Shown piece by piece: positions 34,772-43,570 of a stretch of 64,000 bases of DNA. The DNA is taken from contig JBLIRR010000007.1 in the NCBI GenBank assembly GCA_049472395.1, positions 1-64,000 of the forward strand, written 5' to 3'. The position numbers and the translations under genes are program-made. Positions within the stretch are counted from its first letter, which is position 1. Each line of letters begins with the position of its first letter. The DNA comes from JBLIRR01 sp049472395 (GTDB lineage Bacteria > SZUA-182 > DTGQ01 > JBLIRR01). The notes beneath the pieces were generated by a model. That model saw only the letters and a list, made by a program, of their open reading frames with translations. It made no database searches and was not told the DNA's origin.

Positions 34772-34869
34772 AAATCTTAATACGTTGAATACGATTTACA
34801 GGACCCTGATTATGGGGTTCAACTCAGATCACGTTCACAGTTCATCATATGAATGGAGCTTGAAAGCTT

Positions 34870-36075
34870 ATGAAGAAAAACCTAAAAAAAGAATGTGTCG
34901 CAGTGAATGCACTTGCTATTATACCAGCCCGTGGGGGATCAAAAGGTATCCCGCGTAAAAATCTCACTTTACTAGCAGGTAAACCATTGCTTGCTCATAC
35001 CATTGAGTGTGCCCGTAATTCAAAAAGCATTAACCGAGTCATTGTTTCTACTGATGACAGAGATATTGCTGAAGTTGCACAACACTATAAGAGTGAAGTG
35101 ATCATGCGCCCTCCCGAAATAAGCGGTGACAGCGCTTCCTCTGAATCCGCTTTGCTTCACGTTCTTAATCATCTTCTCTCTTCTGAGCACTATGAACCAG
35201 AGATAATCGTTTTCCTCCAATGCACTTCTCCACTTACAATTCCGGAGGATATTGACGGCACTATGCGCATTCTTCTCGATAACGATGCAGACACCGCTTT
35301 GGCAGTAGCACCTTTCCATTATTTTCTTTGGCAAAAACATAAAGATGGGAGCGCAGTAGGAGTGGGTCATGACAAAAAAGTACGCCTTTTGCGTCAAGAA
35401 AGGGAGCCACTCTTCCGGGAAACCGGCGGAGTATATATTATGCGGACAAAAGGTTTTAAAAAGGCTCAACATCGTTTTTTCGGAAAAACGTCCTTATATG
35501 TTCTGCCAAATGAACGATGTGTGGAAATAGATAATCCTGAAGATTTTCACATTGCAGAAGTCCTGATGCGTGAATTTCAAAAAAAACAAAAAATACAGGC
35601 TCTCCCAGATCGAATCGCCATGCTTGTACTCGACTTTGATGGAATTTTTACAAATAACAAGGTTATCGTGTGTGAAGATGGAAAAGAAGCTGTGGTGTGC
35701 GATCGAGGTGACGGATGGGGAATTAGCCAATTGAAAAAAAAACGTATTCCTCTGTTGGTTTTATCCACTGAAAAAAATCCCGTTGTAAAAGTACGTTGTG
35801 AAAAACTCGGGATTGAATGTATACACGGAGTTGATGATAAGCTCTCTGTTTTAAAAACCTTGTTCACCGAGCGAAGCATTCACGCTGATGATGTAATATA
35901 TGTAGGGAATGATCTCAATGATCTTCAATGTTTGCAGGAAGTAGGATGCCCCGTCGTACCACGCGATGCTCATCGACAAGTTCGGGCTGCCGCAAGAATT
36001 ATCTTATCAGCGTATGGCGGGAATGGAGCTATCCGCGAGATATGTGAACTCATAAATCAAAAATTGGAGGAATAA
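34870..36075 (+). CDS. neuA: CMP-nonulosonate synthetase fused to HAD phosphatase
   Basis: A 401-residue two-domain protein. Residues 14-230 are a cytidylyltransferase: IIPARGGSKGIPRKNL (17-32) binds CTP, VIVSTDD (57-63), FLQCTSPLT (115-123) and VEIDNPEDF (218-226) complete the family pattern. Residues 250-400 are a KdsC-like HAD phosphatase with nucleophile motif LVLDFDGIFTNN (252-263), VYVGND-type motif IYVGNDLND and a late AHRQVRAAA segment. The same fusion occurs in animal CMAS and in some bacteria; a phosphatase implies that the synthase product is a 9-phosphate (Kdn-9-P or Neu5Ac-9-P). It is followed by NeuB after 4 bp, so the two form one module. Confidence 0.9.
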   Translation: MKKNLKKECVAVNALAIIPARGGSKGIPRKNLTLLAGKPLLAHTIECARNSKSINRVIVSTDDRDIAEVAQHYKSEVIMRPPEISGDSASSESALLHVLNHLLSSEHYEPEIIVFLQCTSPLTIPEDIDGTMRILLDNDADTALAVAPFHYFLWQKHKDGSAVGVGHDKKVRLLRQEREPLFRETGGVYIMRTKGFKKAQHRFFGKTSLYVLPNERCVEIDNPEDFHIAEVLMREFQKKQKIQALPDRIAMLVLDFDGIFTNNKVIVCEDGKEAVVCDRGDGWGISQLKKKRIPLLVLSTEKNPVVKVRCEKLGIECIHGVDDKLSVLKTLFTERSIHADDVIYVGNDLNDLQCLQEVGCPVVPRDAHRQVRAAARIILSAYGGNGAIREICELINQKLEE

Positions 36076-36079
36076 AAAT

Positions 36080-36955
36080 ATGTCCAATATTATTGAAATT
36101 GGCGGAAGACCGGTTGGCGAAAAGTGTTCAGCGTATATCATAGCTGAAATAGGAATTAACCATAATGGAGATCTAAACATTGCTAAAAAATTAATCGATT
36201 CAGCTGTGCTCGCGGGCTGTGATGCGGTAAAATTTCAAAAAAGGACACCAGAGCTCTGTGTTCCTCCTGAACAAAAGAATTTGGTGCGTGAAACACCTTG
36301 GGGGAATATGACTTATTTGGAGTATCGGCACAGACTTGAATTTGGCAGGGATGAATATGCCGAAATAGACCGATATTGCAAGGAAAGAGGAATTACATGG
36401 TTTGCTTCATGCTGGGATAAACCCTCTGTAGACTTTATGGAACAGTTTAATCCAGTATGCTATAAAATTGCGTCTGCGTGCCTCACCGATGATCAACTGC
36501 TTCAGCATTGTAATAGTAAAAGGCGTATTATGATTATTTCAACAGGTATGTCCACGATAGAACAAATACGCCATGCAACATCGTTAATAGACAATGAGAA
36601 ACTGCTTATAGCGCATTGTACCAGCAGTTATCCATGCAAACCCGAAGAACTCAACCTGAGCATGATTCGGACTCTGCAGAAAGAATTCTCTTGCCCGATA
36701 GGCTACTCTGGCCATGAAACAGGCTTACAGACAACATGCGCTGCCATACTCCTCGGAGCCTGTTTTATTGAACGTCACATCACGCTTGATAGAGCACTAT
36801 GGGGAAGTGATCAGGCAGCCTCGATAGAGCCACCCGGTTTAATGCGTCTGGTAAGAGATATCAGAATAATTGAAAAAGCTCTGGGTAGTGGAGAAAAACA
36901 GATCTATCAAAGCGAACTGCCACTCCTAGAAAGATTGAGACGGATCAAGGCTTAA
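36080..36955 (+). CDS. neuB: Sialic acid/Kdn synthase family (NeuB), no SAF domain
   Basis: A 291-residue PEP-condensing TIM-barrel enzyme. IIAEIGINHNGDLNIAKKLI (20-39), DAVKFQKR (48-55), YKIASACLTDDQLL, LLIAHCTSSYPCKPEELNL and IGYSGHETGL are NeuB signatures; HITLDRALWGSD is the late metal/His block. The chain stops at LLERLRRIKA, where other NeuB proteins continue into the antifreeze-like SAF domain of about 60 residues. Shorter synthases of this kind that use mannose-6-phosphate or ManNAc-6-phosphate are known, and no NeuC-type epimerase is present, so Kdn-9-phosphate is a likely product. That choice is inference; legionaminate or pseudaminate would need more genes. Confidence 0.88.
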   Translation: MSNIIEIGGRPVGEKCSAYIIAEIGINHNGDLNIAKKLIDSAVLAGCDAVKFQKRTPELCVPPEQKNLVRETPWGNMTYLEYRHRLEFGRDEYAEIDRYCKERGITWFASCWDKPSVDFMEQFNPVCYKIASACLTDDQLLQHCNSKRRIMIISTGMSTIEQIRHATSLIDNEKLLIAHCTSSYPCKPEELNLSMIRTLQKEFSCPIGYSGHETGLQTTCAAILLGACFIERHITLDRALWGSDQAASIEPPGLMRLVRDIRIIEKALGSGEKQIYQSELPLLERLRRIKA

Positions 36956-36963
36956 TCGTTTTC

Positions 36964-37737
36964 ATGTTTATTACAGATAAATTAATATATTTGGAGCTGC
37001 AAAAAACAGGCTCCACTTATATTGCATCTTTGATGTCCAAATGTGTTGAGGGGACTCGTATTGGAAGGCATAATCTTTTAAAAGACTATGAAACGAATAA
37101 GTTTATTGTAGGTTCCATTAGAAATCCATGGGATTGGTATGTGTCCTTATGGGCATTTGGGTGTGGTAAAAAGGGGGAATTATATAACCGGCTCACCAAT
37201 CGAAAAATAATAAGTCATCATCCATTTCATGAACTCGCTAAACCCATTCATTTATGGAAAGATGCATATAAGGATTATACATCGCCGAACTGTTTTCAGA
37301 GCTGGTTAAGATTAATACACGATACTCGAAGGAAGATGGATATTGGTGAAAATTATTATAAGAGTTCTATATGTGAGTTTGGCGGTTTAATGACATATCG
37401 TTATTGTAAATTTTATTTAAAAAATTTTCTTTCTAAAAGATATTCCACTAATATTCATACATTAGATGAATTAAAAAATTTAGATAAGAAAAGCAATATA
37501 TTAAAAGGAACAATTAGAAATGAGTCCATTAAAGATGATCTTATCCGTGTGCTTCACGATGCTGGGCATACTATAGATAAAAAAATTATTCTCCAAATAT
37601 ATAATAATATTAATAAGAAAATTAATCAATCTGAACATCTTGATCCGAAGTATTATTATGATAAGGAAACTATTGGATTAGTTGCTCAAAGAGACAAATT
37701 TCTCATTGAGAAATACTCCTATGCACCTCCTCTTTAA
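36964..37737 (+). CDS. Sulfotransferase family protein
   Basis: A 257-residue protein. YLELQKTGSTYIASLM (9-24) is the 5'-phosphosulfate loop, and IVGSIRNPWDWYVSLW (48-63) the 3'-phosphate strand and helix with Arg53 and Ser61. The rest is rich in Lys, Asn and Ile. It starts 8 bp after NeuB and is very likely in the same operon, so the nonulosonate or a neighbouring residue may be the sulfate acceptor. It shares little beyond the PAPS motifs with the other sulfotransferases in the window. Confidence 0.75.
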   Translation: MFITDKLIYLELQKTGSTYIASLMSKCVEGTRIGRHNLLKDYETNKFIVGSIRNPWDWYVSLWAFGCGKKGELYNRLTNRKIISHHPFHELAKPIHLWKDAYKDYTSPNCFQSWLRLIHDTRRKMDIGENYYKSSICEFGGLMTYRYCKFYLKNFLSKRYSTNIHTLDELKNLDKKSNILKGTIRNESIKDDLIRVLHDAGHTIDKKIILQIYNNINKKINQSEHLDPKYYYDKETIGLVAQRDKFLIEKYSYAPPL

Positions 37738-37872
37738 TGTTCTGCCTTGCTCATAACAAAATCATATTTGTATTTATCAATAACCATATTATGAACATAT
37801 AATAAAGAAATTCCAAATTTGACAGGCGATTCAAGTGATGTTAGAGTTTTCATTATCTTTATATAAAAAAAT

Positions 37873-38724
37873 ATGAAAAAACAAACAGATCAAATACCTC
37901 ACTTTATAATAGTAGGCGCAATGAAATCCGGTTCCTCTTCATTGATGCACCATTTACGAAATCATAAAAAAATCCATACACCCTCTAAAGAACTCCATTT
38001 TTTTAACAATGATAATAACTATCGAAAAGGCTTGAATTGGTATATAAAAAAAATTCTGGAAAAAAAGAATCCAGAGGCTGAAATATTCGGAGAAAAAACT
38101 CCGAGCTATTCATATCAGAAGAATGTAGCGGAGAGAATATATCAAAATTGTCCCGATTCAAAGATCATATGGATTTTTAGAAATCCCGTAGAGAGAACAT
38201 ATTCCAATTATTTACATTCCTTTAAACAGGGAAAGGACCTTTTGTGTTTTGAGGATGCGATAAAAATGGAAGAAAAAAGAATAAAATCAAATATATGGTA
38301 TGGTTATAAAACCAGAAGTATTTATCACTTACAAGTAGAAAGATTCTTGAAGTTTTTCCCAAAAGAACAAATGTTTTTTTTACTTTTTGATGATTTGATT
38401 AAATTATATTCTTCAGATCATGTATTAAATGAATTGTTTGGATTCTTGGGAATATCTGAAGAAGAATTTACATTTGTAAAAGAGTTTCGAAATAAAACCA
38501 TCTTACCAAGATTCCCTTCTTTATTATTCTATTCAAGAAAATGGGGATTATATAATTTTACTATCTTTAGAAGGCTATTAAAAATAATCAACTTTTATCA
38601 TAAAAAACCCGGTTATACTAAGATGTCATTGGAAATACGTGAAGAACTAAAAAACTTTTTTAAACCGCATAATCAAAAACTGGGACTACTTATTAATAAG
38701 AATCTCGATAAATGGAATAAATAA
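37873..38724 (+). CDS. Sulfotransferase, heparan-sulfotransferase-like
   Basis: A 283-residue sulfotransferase of the Sulfotransfer_1/NDST-like type. FIIVGAMKSGSSSLMHHL (11-28) is the 5'-phosphosulfate loop, SKELHFFNN (38-46) the conserved KExHFF element, and GEKTPSYSY and IWIFRNPVERTYSNYLH (99-115) carry the 3'-phosphate contacts. It should add sulfate to a sugar hydroxyl or amine in the cytoplasm. Its stop is directly followed by the MBOAT start (taa then atg at 38725), so expression of these two decorating activities is linked. Confidence 0.87.
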   Translation: MKKQTDQIPHFIIVGAMKSGSSSLMHHLRNHKKIHTPSKELHFFNNDNNYRKGLNWYIKKILEKKNPEAEIFGEKTPSYSYQKNVAERIYQNCPDSKIIWIFRNPVERTYSNYLHSFKQGKDLLCFEDAIKMEEKRIKSNIWYGYKTRSIYHLQVERFLKFFPKEQMFFLLFDDLIKLYSSDHVLNELFGFLGISEEEFTFVKEFRNKTILPRFPSLLFYSRKWGLYNFTIFRRLLKIINFYHKKPGYTKMSLEIREELKNFFKPHNQKLGLLINKNLDKWNK

Positions 38725-40164
38725 ATGCTTTTTAATTCTTTTGATTTTGCGCTATTTTTACCAATATTCTTTGTTCTGTATTGGTTTGTAACAAAAAAAA
38801 AAATAAAAGCGCAAAACTTACTAATTTGCATTGCCAGTTATATCTTTTATGGCTGGTGGAACTGGCGCTTTCTTTCCTTGATTATCTTCAGTTCTTCTGT
38901 CGATTATATTGTAGGCATCTATTTAGCAAAAACAAATAATCAAAAAAGGAGAAAACTTCTTCTTCTGACAAGCATTTTAGTAAATATCGGCTTACTAGGT
39001 TTTTTTAAATACTTTAATTTCTTTACTCAAAGCTTTGCAGATTCATTCACTCTTCTCGGTAAGGAAATTGATCCGTTCAGATTAAATATAATACTTCCTG
39101 TGGGCATCAGCTTCTATACTTTTCAGACTCTTAGTTATTCAATTGACGTCTACAAGAGGAAACTCGAACCTACTAAGGATATTATTGCATTTTTCGCTTT
39201 TGTAAGTTTTTTCCCACAACTTGTTGCAGGTCCTATCGAGAGAGCTACTAATCTTCTTCCTCAGTTCTATAATAGAAGAAATTTTGATTATAATAAAGCA
39301 ATTGACGGGCTCGGTCAGATACTTTGGGGCCTATTGAAGAAAATGGTAATAGCTGATAATTGTGCTTTATATGCAAACACAATTTTCAATAACTTTCCCT
39401 CTTATTCAAGTAGCACACTATTGCTGGGGGCATTCTTTTTTGCCTTTCAAATCTATGGAGACTTCTCCGGTTATTCTGACATCTCAATCGGCACCGCTAA
39501 ATTATTTGGTTTTAAGCTAATGCGAAATTTTGCCTTTCCCTATTTTTCACGTGATATTGCTGAATTCTGGAGGCGTTGGCATATATCACTCTCTACCTGG
39601 TTTAGAGATTACGTTTATATTCCACTAGGGGGGAGTCAAGTGAATAAATGGATGAAAATTAGAAATACAATGATAATTTTTATTGTAAGCGGATTTTGGC
39701 ATGGTGCAAACTGGACTTTTATTATATGGGGATTTCTTAATGCACTTTTTTTCCTACCATTATTATTATATAACCGAAATCGTAAACATATTGATATTGT
39801 TGCCAAGGATAAATACCTCCCTTCAATCAGGGAATTCTTTAGTATTCTCCTTACATTTTCTTTAACCACTTTTTCCTGGATCTTCTTCAGAGCTACAAGT
39901 ATAAAACATGCGATGGATTACATTGCCGGTATTATTGACATCAGCCTATTTTCATTTCCTGAAATGATGGAAATCAGATTAATGATTATTACAGCCCTTT
40001 TTATTTTAGTTGAATGGCAAGGAAGGGAAAATAAGTATGCAATTGAGGGGATTTTCAAAAATAATGTCCCTGAACCTTTGAAGTGGTCTTGTCTCTATTT
40101 AATTGCACTTATTATTTTTCTCTTCGCCGGTCAACAGCAAGAGTTTATTTATTTCCAATTTTAA
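38725..40164 (+). CDS. MBOAT O-acyltransferase (AlgI-like)
   Basis: A 479-residue polytopic membrane protein. Family blocks are FYGWWNWRFLSLI, LPVGISFYTFQTLSYSIDVY (124-143), PQLVAGPIERA, FWRRWHISLSTWFRDYVY (281-298) and the catalytic-His motif SGFWHGANW (322-330, His326). AlgI-type proteins carry acetyl or other acyl groups across the membrane for transfer to exported polysaccharide by a periplasmic partner. The next gene, 3 bp on, encodes that sort of partner. The gene directly abuts the sulfotransferase upstream. Confidence 0.93.
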   Translation: MLFNSFDFALFLPIFFVLYWFVTKKKIKAQNLLICIASYIFYGWWNWRFLSLIIFSSSVDYIVGIYLAKTNNQKRRKLLLLTSILVNIGLLGFFKYFNFFTQSFADSFTLLGKEIDPFRLNIILPVGISFYTFQTLSYSIDVYKRKLEPTKDIIAFFAFVSFFPQLVAGPIERATNLLPQFYNRRNFDYNKAIDGLGQILWGLLKKMVIADNCALYANTIFNNFPSYSSSTLLLGAFFFAFQIYGDFSGYSDISIGTAKLFGFKLMRNFAFPYFSRDIAEFWRRWHISLSTWFRDYVYIPLGGSQVNKWMKIRNTMIIFIVSGFWHGANWTFIIWGFLNALFFLPLLLYNRNRKHIDIVAKDKYLPSIREFFSILLTFSLTTFSWIFFRATSIKHAMDYIAGIIDISLFSFPEMMEIRLMIITALFILVEWQGRENKYAIEGIFKNNVPEPLKWSCLYLIALIIFLFAGQQQEFIYFQF

Positions 40165-40167
40165 AGT

Positions 40168-41088
40168 ATGAAAAAATTTATACTATCATTTTTTATTACA
40201 GTAATTTTAGTCCTATTTACATTTTATATGATTCTATCCCAAGCAGATGGTTATACAGATGCTTTTTATATTCGATTTACTACTCATCGACAAAAATCTT
40301 TAATAATAGGTACATCTAGAGCTGCCCAAGGTTTACAACCCGGAGTTCTCAATGATGTACTGGGAAGAGATGATTTTTTTAATTATTCTTTTACATTAGC
40401 TCATAGCCCTTACGGGCCTGCATATTTAGATAGTATCAAAAAGAAGTTATCCCCGGACTCTCAAAATGGAATCCATATAGTAACAGTAGATCCCTGGGGT
40501 ATATCGAGTACCTGCAAGAATCCAAACGACAAATTCCAATTCAGGGAACTCAAATCTTTTATTTCCAAAATGAAAATAGTGAATAAAAAACCAAATTTTG
40601 ATTACCTGATTAATAATTTTGATAAAAATTTTGCCAATATTTTAATCAAGGACTCAAGAAAGTTTTTACATACTAATGGGTGGCTCGAGGTAACTGTGAA
40701 AATGGATCCAGAAATTGTACAACGAAGAATAAACAAGAAAATACAAGAATATAAGAATAAAGTCCTGCCAAGGTATAAATTTTCTAATGTGCGGTATGAA
40801 TACCTATTCAAAACAATAGAATTCTTAAAGCAACATGGAAGAGTCTTCATGGTAAGATTGCCAATTCATCCAAAAATGATGGATATTGAAAGAATCCTGA
40901 TGCCGGATTTTAATAACAAAATGCAAAATATAGTAGTAAAATCTTCAATTAAATATTATGATATGACCTATATGAATTCAAATTTTACCTATACGGATGG
41001 AAATCATCTCCATAAAGAATCTGGTGCACAGGTTTCAAAGATTATTGCAGAATGGATTTTAAAGAACACGAAGGTACACAATTATTAA
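40168..41088 (+). CDS. SGNH-like acyltransferase partner of the MBOAT protein
   Basis: A 306-residue protein with an N-terminal membrane anchor or signal (about 3-24) and a periplasmic SGNH-like domain. SLIIGTSRAAQGL (44-56) holds the nucleophile block and YTDGNHLHKESGA near residue 285 the Asp-x-x-His pair, as in DltD/AlgX/AlgJ-like partners of MBOAT proteins. VTVDPWGISS and VFMVRLPIHPKM are intermediate strands. Together with the gene upstream it would O-acylate the glycan outside the inner membrane. It ends convergently with a minus-strand sulfotransferase. Confidence 0.75.
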   Translation: MKKFILSFFITVILVLFTFYMILSQADGYTDAFYIRFTTHRQKSLIIGTSRAAQGLQPGVLNDVLGRDDFFNYSFTLAHSPYGPAYLDSIKKKLSPDSQNGIHIVTVDPWGISSTCKNPNDKFQFRELKSFISKMKIVNKKPNFDYLINNFDKNFANILIKDSRKFLHTNGWLEVTVKMDPEIVQRRINKKIQEYKNKVLPRYKFSNVRYEYLFKTIEFLKQHGRVFMVRLPIHPKMMDIERILMPDFNNKMQNIVVKSSIKYYDMTYMNSNFTYTDGNHLHKESGAQVSKIIAEWILKNTKVHNY

Positions 41089-41134
41089 TATATGTGACCA
41101 CATAAAACATGCAACAATAGGGCAATTTAATTTG

Positions 41135-41167
41135 CTGCATCCCCCCTGTGCATATGGATGGATGCAG
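41135..41167. terminator. Hairpin between convergent genes
   Basis: ctgcatcc (41135-41142) and ggatgcag (41160-41167) form a perfect 8-bp stem with a 17-bp loop between the stop at 41088 and the minus-strand gene ending at 41187. Neither side has a strong T run, so termination strength is uncertain. Confidence 0.35.
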
Positions 41168-41186
41168 GCGAAAAGAAAAAATAACC

Positions 41187-42011
41187 TCAAAGCCAAGAGC
41201 CAATTCTCCTGCCCAGGAATTGAAATAGTTGTTCGTTTGATTGTGTATATATCTCTTGTAACCTTTCTACCTCTTGATCACTCACCACAAGACCTTTATT
41301 ATAATCACCCACGTAGTGGTACTTAAATTCAGCATTAATCATGGGAATATGAAGAAATTTGAATACTCTCTCCATTATAGTATTGATATGATTTGACAGA
41401 TCCCTCACCATTAATCCATGAGTTTCCCCTTTTTGTGCGCTCTTTCTGTCGATAGTATGATCCATCTCATCACTTATTATAATGCAAATCTGCTGAGGGT
41501 CAAAATAAGGCAAAACATTTTCTTGAATTTGCGAGTAATACATTCCCCTTTCAATATATTCCGGTATATCCATGACATCCGATACTTTCAAATTCGCATT
41601 ATCTCCTCTGCGGCGCATATTTACTTGAGAAATAAGACGACGGATCGGATCTCTAAGACAAATAAAAAGCTTTGCATTTGGTATGATTGAATAGAGACGT
41701 TTCATGGCGAGCTTGGAAAACATATAATCGGGAGTTTTCTCTCCACAGATTTTACCCTTTCTGAATAAGCTCCTGTACCATCCTCTACCATAATGCCAGT
41801 TTAGATCGAAGAAATAAACTTCACCATATCCATTTCCTGGATTGGACCAGTCCGTTATATATATATCAGGATGAAGGGCAATATTTTTAATTAAGGTCGA
41901 TGTGCCACACTTTTGAGCCCCAATGACCACAAAATTAGGTAATTTGCCAAATGGTCCCCTCACGATACCTATCAATCTGCGGAATATAATTTTGCATAGT
42001 TTTTTGCTCAT
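41187..42011 (-). CDS. Sulfotransferase family protein
   Basis: A 274-residue sulfotransferase of the heparan/Sulfotransfer_1 kind. PNFVVIGAQKCGTSTLIKNI (25-44) is the 5'-phosphosulfate loop; GEVYFFD, ICGEKTPDYMF (88-98) and FICLRDPIRRLISQVNM (116-132) complete the PAPS site with Arg120 and Ser128. A basic N-terminal tail of about 20 residues precedes the fold. It stands alone on the minus strand and faces the acyltransferase pair, so it is probably a separately acquired tailoring gene. Confidence 0.87.
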   Translation of the reverse strand: MSKKLCKIIFRRLIGIVRGPFGKLPNFVVIGAQKCGTSTLIKNIALHPDIYITDWSNPGNGYGEVYFFDLNWHYGRGWYRSLFRKGKICGEKTPDYMFSKLAMKRLYSIIPNAKLFICLRDPIRRLISQVNMRRRGDNANLKVSDVMDIPEYIERGMYYSQIQENVLPYFDPQQICIIISDEMDHTIDRKSAQKGETHGLMVRDLSNHINTIMERVFKFLHIPMINAEFKYHYVGDYNKGLVVSDQEVERLQEIYTQSNEQLFQFLGRRIGSWL

Positions 42012-42379
42012 ACAAAATATCCGGCTTACTTCATCAAGTGCTCAAATTTTAAATAGAATAAAGTATACTATAGTCAGTAGGTCTCTGTATGTCAAATATT
42101 TTGTCTGATTATGCAGTTACAGGAGTGCCTCCTGCATATATGCCTAAAGAAGAACTCTCTGTAGCAGATACAAAGGATAAGAATCATCATAAAGGATTAA
42201 AAAATTAGGTGCTCTCTACGGACTGACGTGAAATTCTTTTCTCCCATATCTGCCAGTGGAGGCATTGCGAATAAAACCTGACTATGTGGAAGCGGAAGAT
42301 AAATTTTGATCTATTAAAATGCGTCTATAATAGAAATAGCCATCGCATGAGGTCTGATTTTAATCAGAAAGCCTTTTGG
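42012..42379. other. Gap with one tiny open frame and small hairpins
   Basis: A 39-codon plus-strand frame runs from ATG 42089 to TAG 42206-42208 (starting MSNILSDYAV); I recognise nothing in it and it may be a gene fragment. Within it, caggag and ctcctg (42120-42134) form a short perfect hairpin. At 42354-42369 tctgatt and aatcaga form a second stem just past the end of the minus-strand methyltransferase. No other content is apparent. Confidence 0.4.
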
Positions 42380-43255
42380 TCAGAGATTATTGCGCCTCCC
42401 CACAACAAAGAGGGTCCCGCCAAACGGGAAGGAAACACCAGACTTTATGGTCTGCCACTCCCAAAAGAGCCCAAAATCAAGAATCTTATTTGCCGCTGAG
42501 GAGATTCTACACTCTGCGTAAGCATCATAGTTTTCCCGAGGTACTCTATTTTTCAAGGCAGACAGCACCATTAATGGAAATGGAAATGTAATAAAAGAAG
42601 TTACTCGCACAACCTCAAAACCTGACAGATTCAATTTTTTAAGCAGTTCATGTCTTGTATATCGTCGCTTGTGATGAAGGCACTCATCACGTTGACTCCA
42701 TAGGAAAGGATGTTGAGGGACACTCACTAGTATCCCGCCTCCTGGTTTTATGGCTTTGTACATTTCCTGGAAAACGCTTGTATCATCATCAACATGTTCT
42801 AACACATCGAATGCGCCAATGACATCGAATTCTTTCCGAAAGGGAAGGCTGCGTGCATCTGCCTGAAAGAGATTCACATTGGGGATTTTCTTCTTGATTG
42901 CATCAACACCTGCTATGTATATATCCATTCCCCAAATATCGATCTGAGGAAAAACATTTCTAAATTCCCTTAGAATAACACCATTGCCACTGCCAATTTC
43001 AAGAAAATTGATCGCTTGGGGAAAATACTGTGTCATTGCCCAGGAAAAAAGACGTATGCGGGCCTTTCGCCAGAAGTTTTTATTTTCGACATCCAGTATT
43101 TTGTTAAAAAGACCGGCATCGAACCCGTCATCACTCGTTGCCAGTTGAGGTGCAAACGCAAGGTGTCCCTTGATGCGTAAAGGAGAATGAGCACAATGAG
43201 GACATTCCCAATCCTCGGATTCAAAAAGCTGCTCACACGAAAGACATAGCTTCAC
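42380..43255 (-). CDS. Methyltransferase with N-terminal zinc-ribbon-like motif
   Basis: A 291-residue protein. Cys4, Cys7, Cys18 and Cys21 (CxxC and CPHC) make a small zinc-ribbon at the N-terminus. A class I SAM fold follows: FLEIGSGNGVILREF (about 86-100), QADARSLPF, FDVIGAFDVLEHVDDD and IKPGGGILVSVPQH, then a hydrophobic C-terminal helix around TFPFPLMVLSAL. The ribbon-plus-methyltransferase layout is common in glycan loci, where it probably methylates a lipid-linked sugar. The target is unknown. It is transcribed divergently from the YfhO-like gene. Confidence 0.85.
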   Translation of the reverse strand: MKLCLSCEQLFESEDWECPHCAHSPLRIKGHLAFAPQLATSDDGFDAGLFNKILDVENKNFWRKARIRLFSWAMTQYFPQAINFLEIGSGNGVILREFRNVFPQIDIWGMDIYIAGVDAIKKKIPNVNLFQADARSLPFRKEFDVIGAFDVLEHVDDDTSVFQEMYKAIKPGGGILVSVPQHPFLWSQRDECLHHKRRYTRHELLKKLNLSGFEVVRVTSFITFPFPLMVLSALKNRVPRENYDAYAECRISSAANKILDFGLFWEWQTIKSGVSFPFGGTLFVVGRRNNL

Positions 43256-43312
43256 CTTACTCTTTTCCTATCATTTCTGGATTCCGCATATCCGATGGTT
43301 CAATTTTTTAAT

Positions 43313-43331
43313 ATCCGATAATTAATCGGAT
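43313..43331. promoter_or_regulatory. Palindrome in a divergent promoter region
   Basis: atccgat (43313-43319) and atcggat (43325-43331) are exact inverted repeats around a 5-bp spacer, 58 bp before the minus-strand methyltransferase start and 240 bp before the plus-strand gene at 43571. It could be an operator or a small hairpin (ttatttt follows). A shorter match, atatccgat, lies at 43288-43296. The rest of the 43256-43570 gap shows no gene. Confidence 0.35.
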
Positions 43332-43570
43332 TATTTTACGCTTAATCAGGATAATAGTCAATTCCGAGTACATCTTTGGGGTAATCAATCATGACTCATA
43401 AAACCTCTTTCCGTTATCTGAAGAATTTTATGCTCTTTCCGATACAGAAAAAGAAAGTATTTATATATAGAAAAACGATAAAGAATAATCTATAATCGGA
43501 CCGGCAATTGTATCGATAGTATGCGCCACTTTATCAGCAATCCTTTTCATGCTAATATTCTTATAAAGAT

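Noticed and set aside
35020..35472. A 150-residue minus-strand frame across neuA
   Set aside because: It overlaps the conserved cytidylyltransferase domain and has no similarity of its own.
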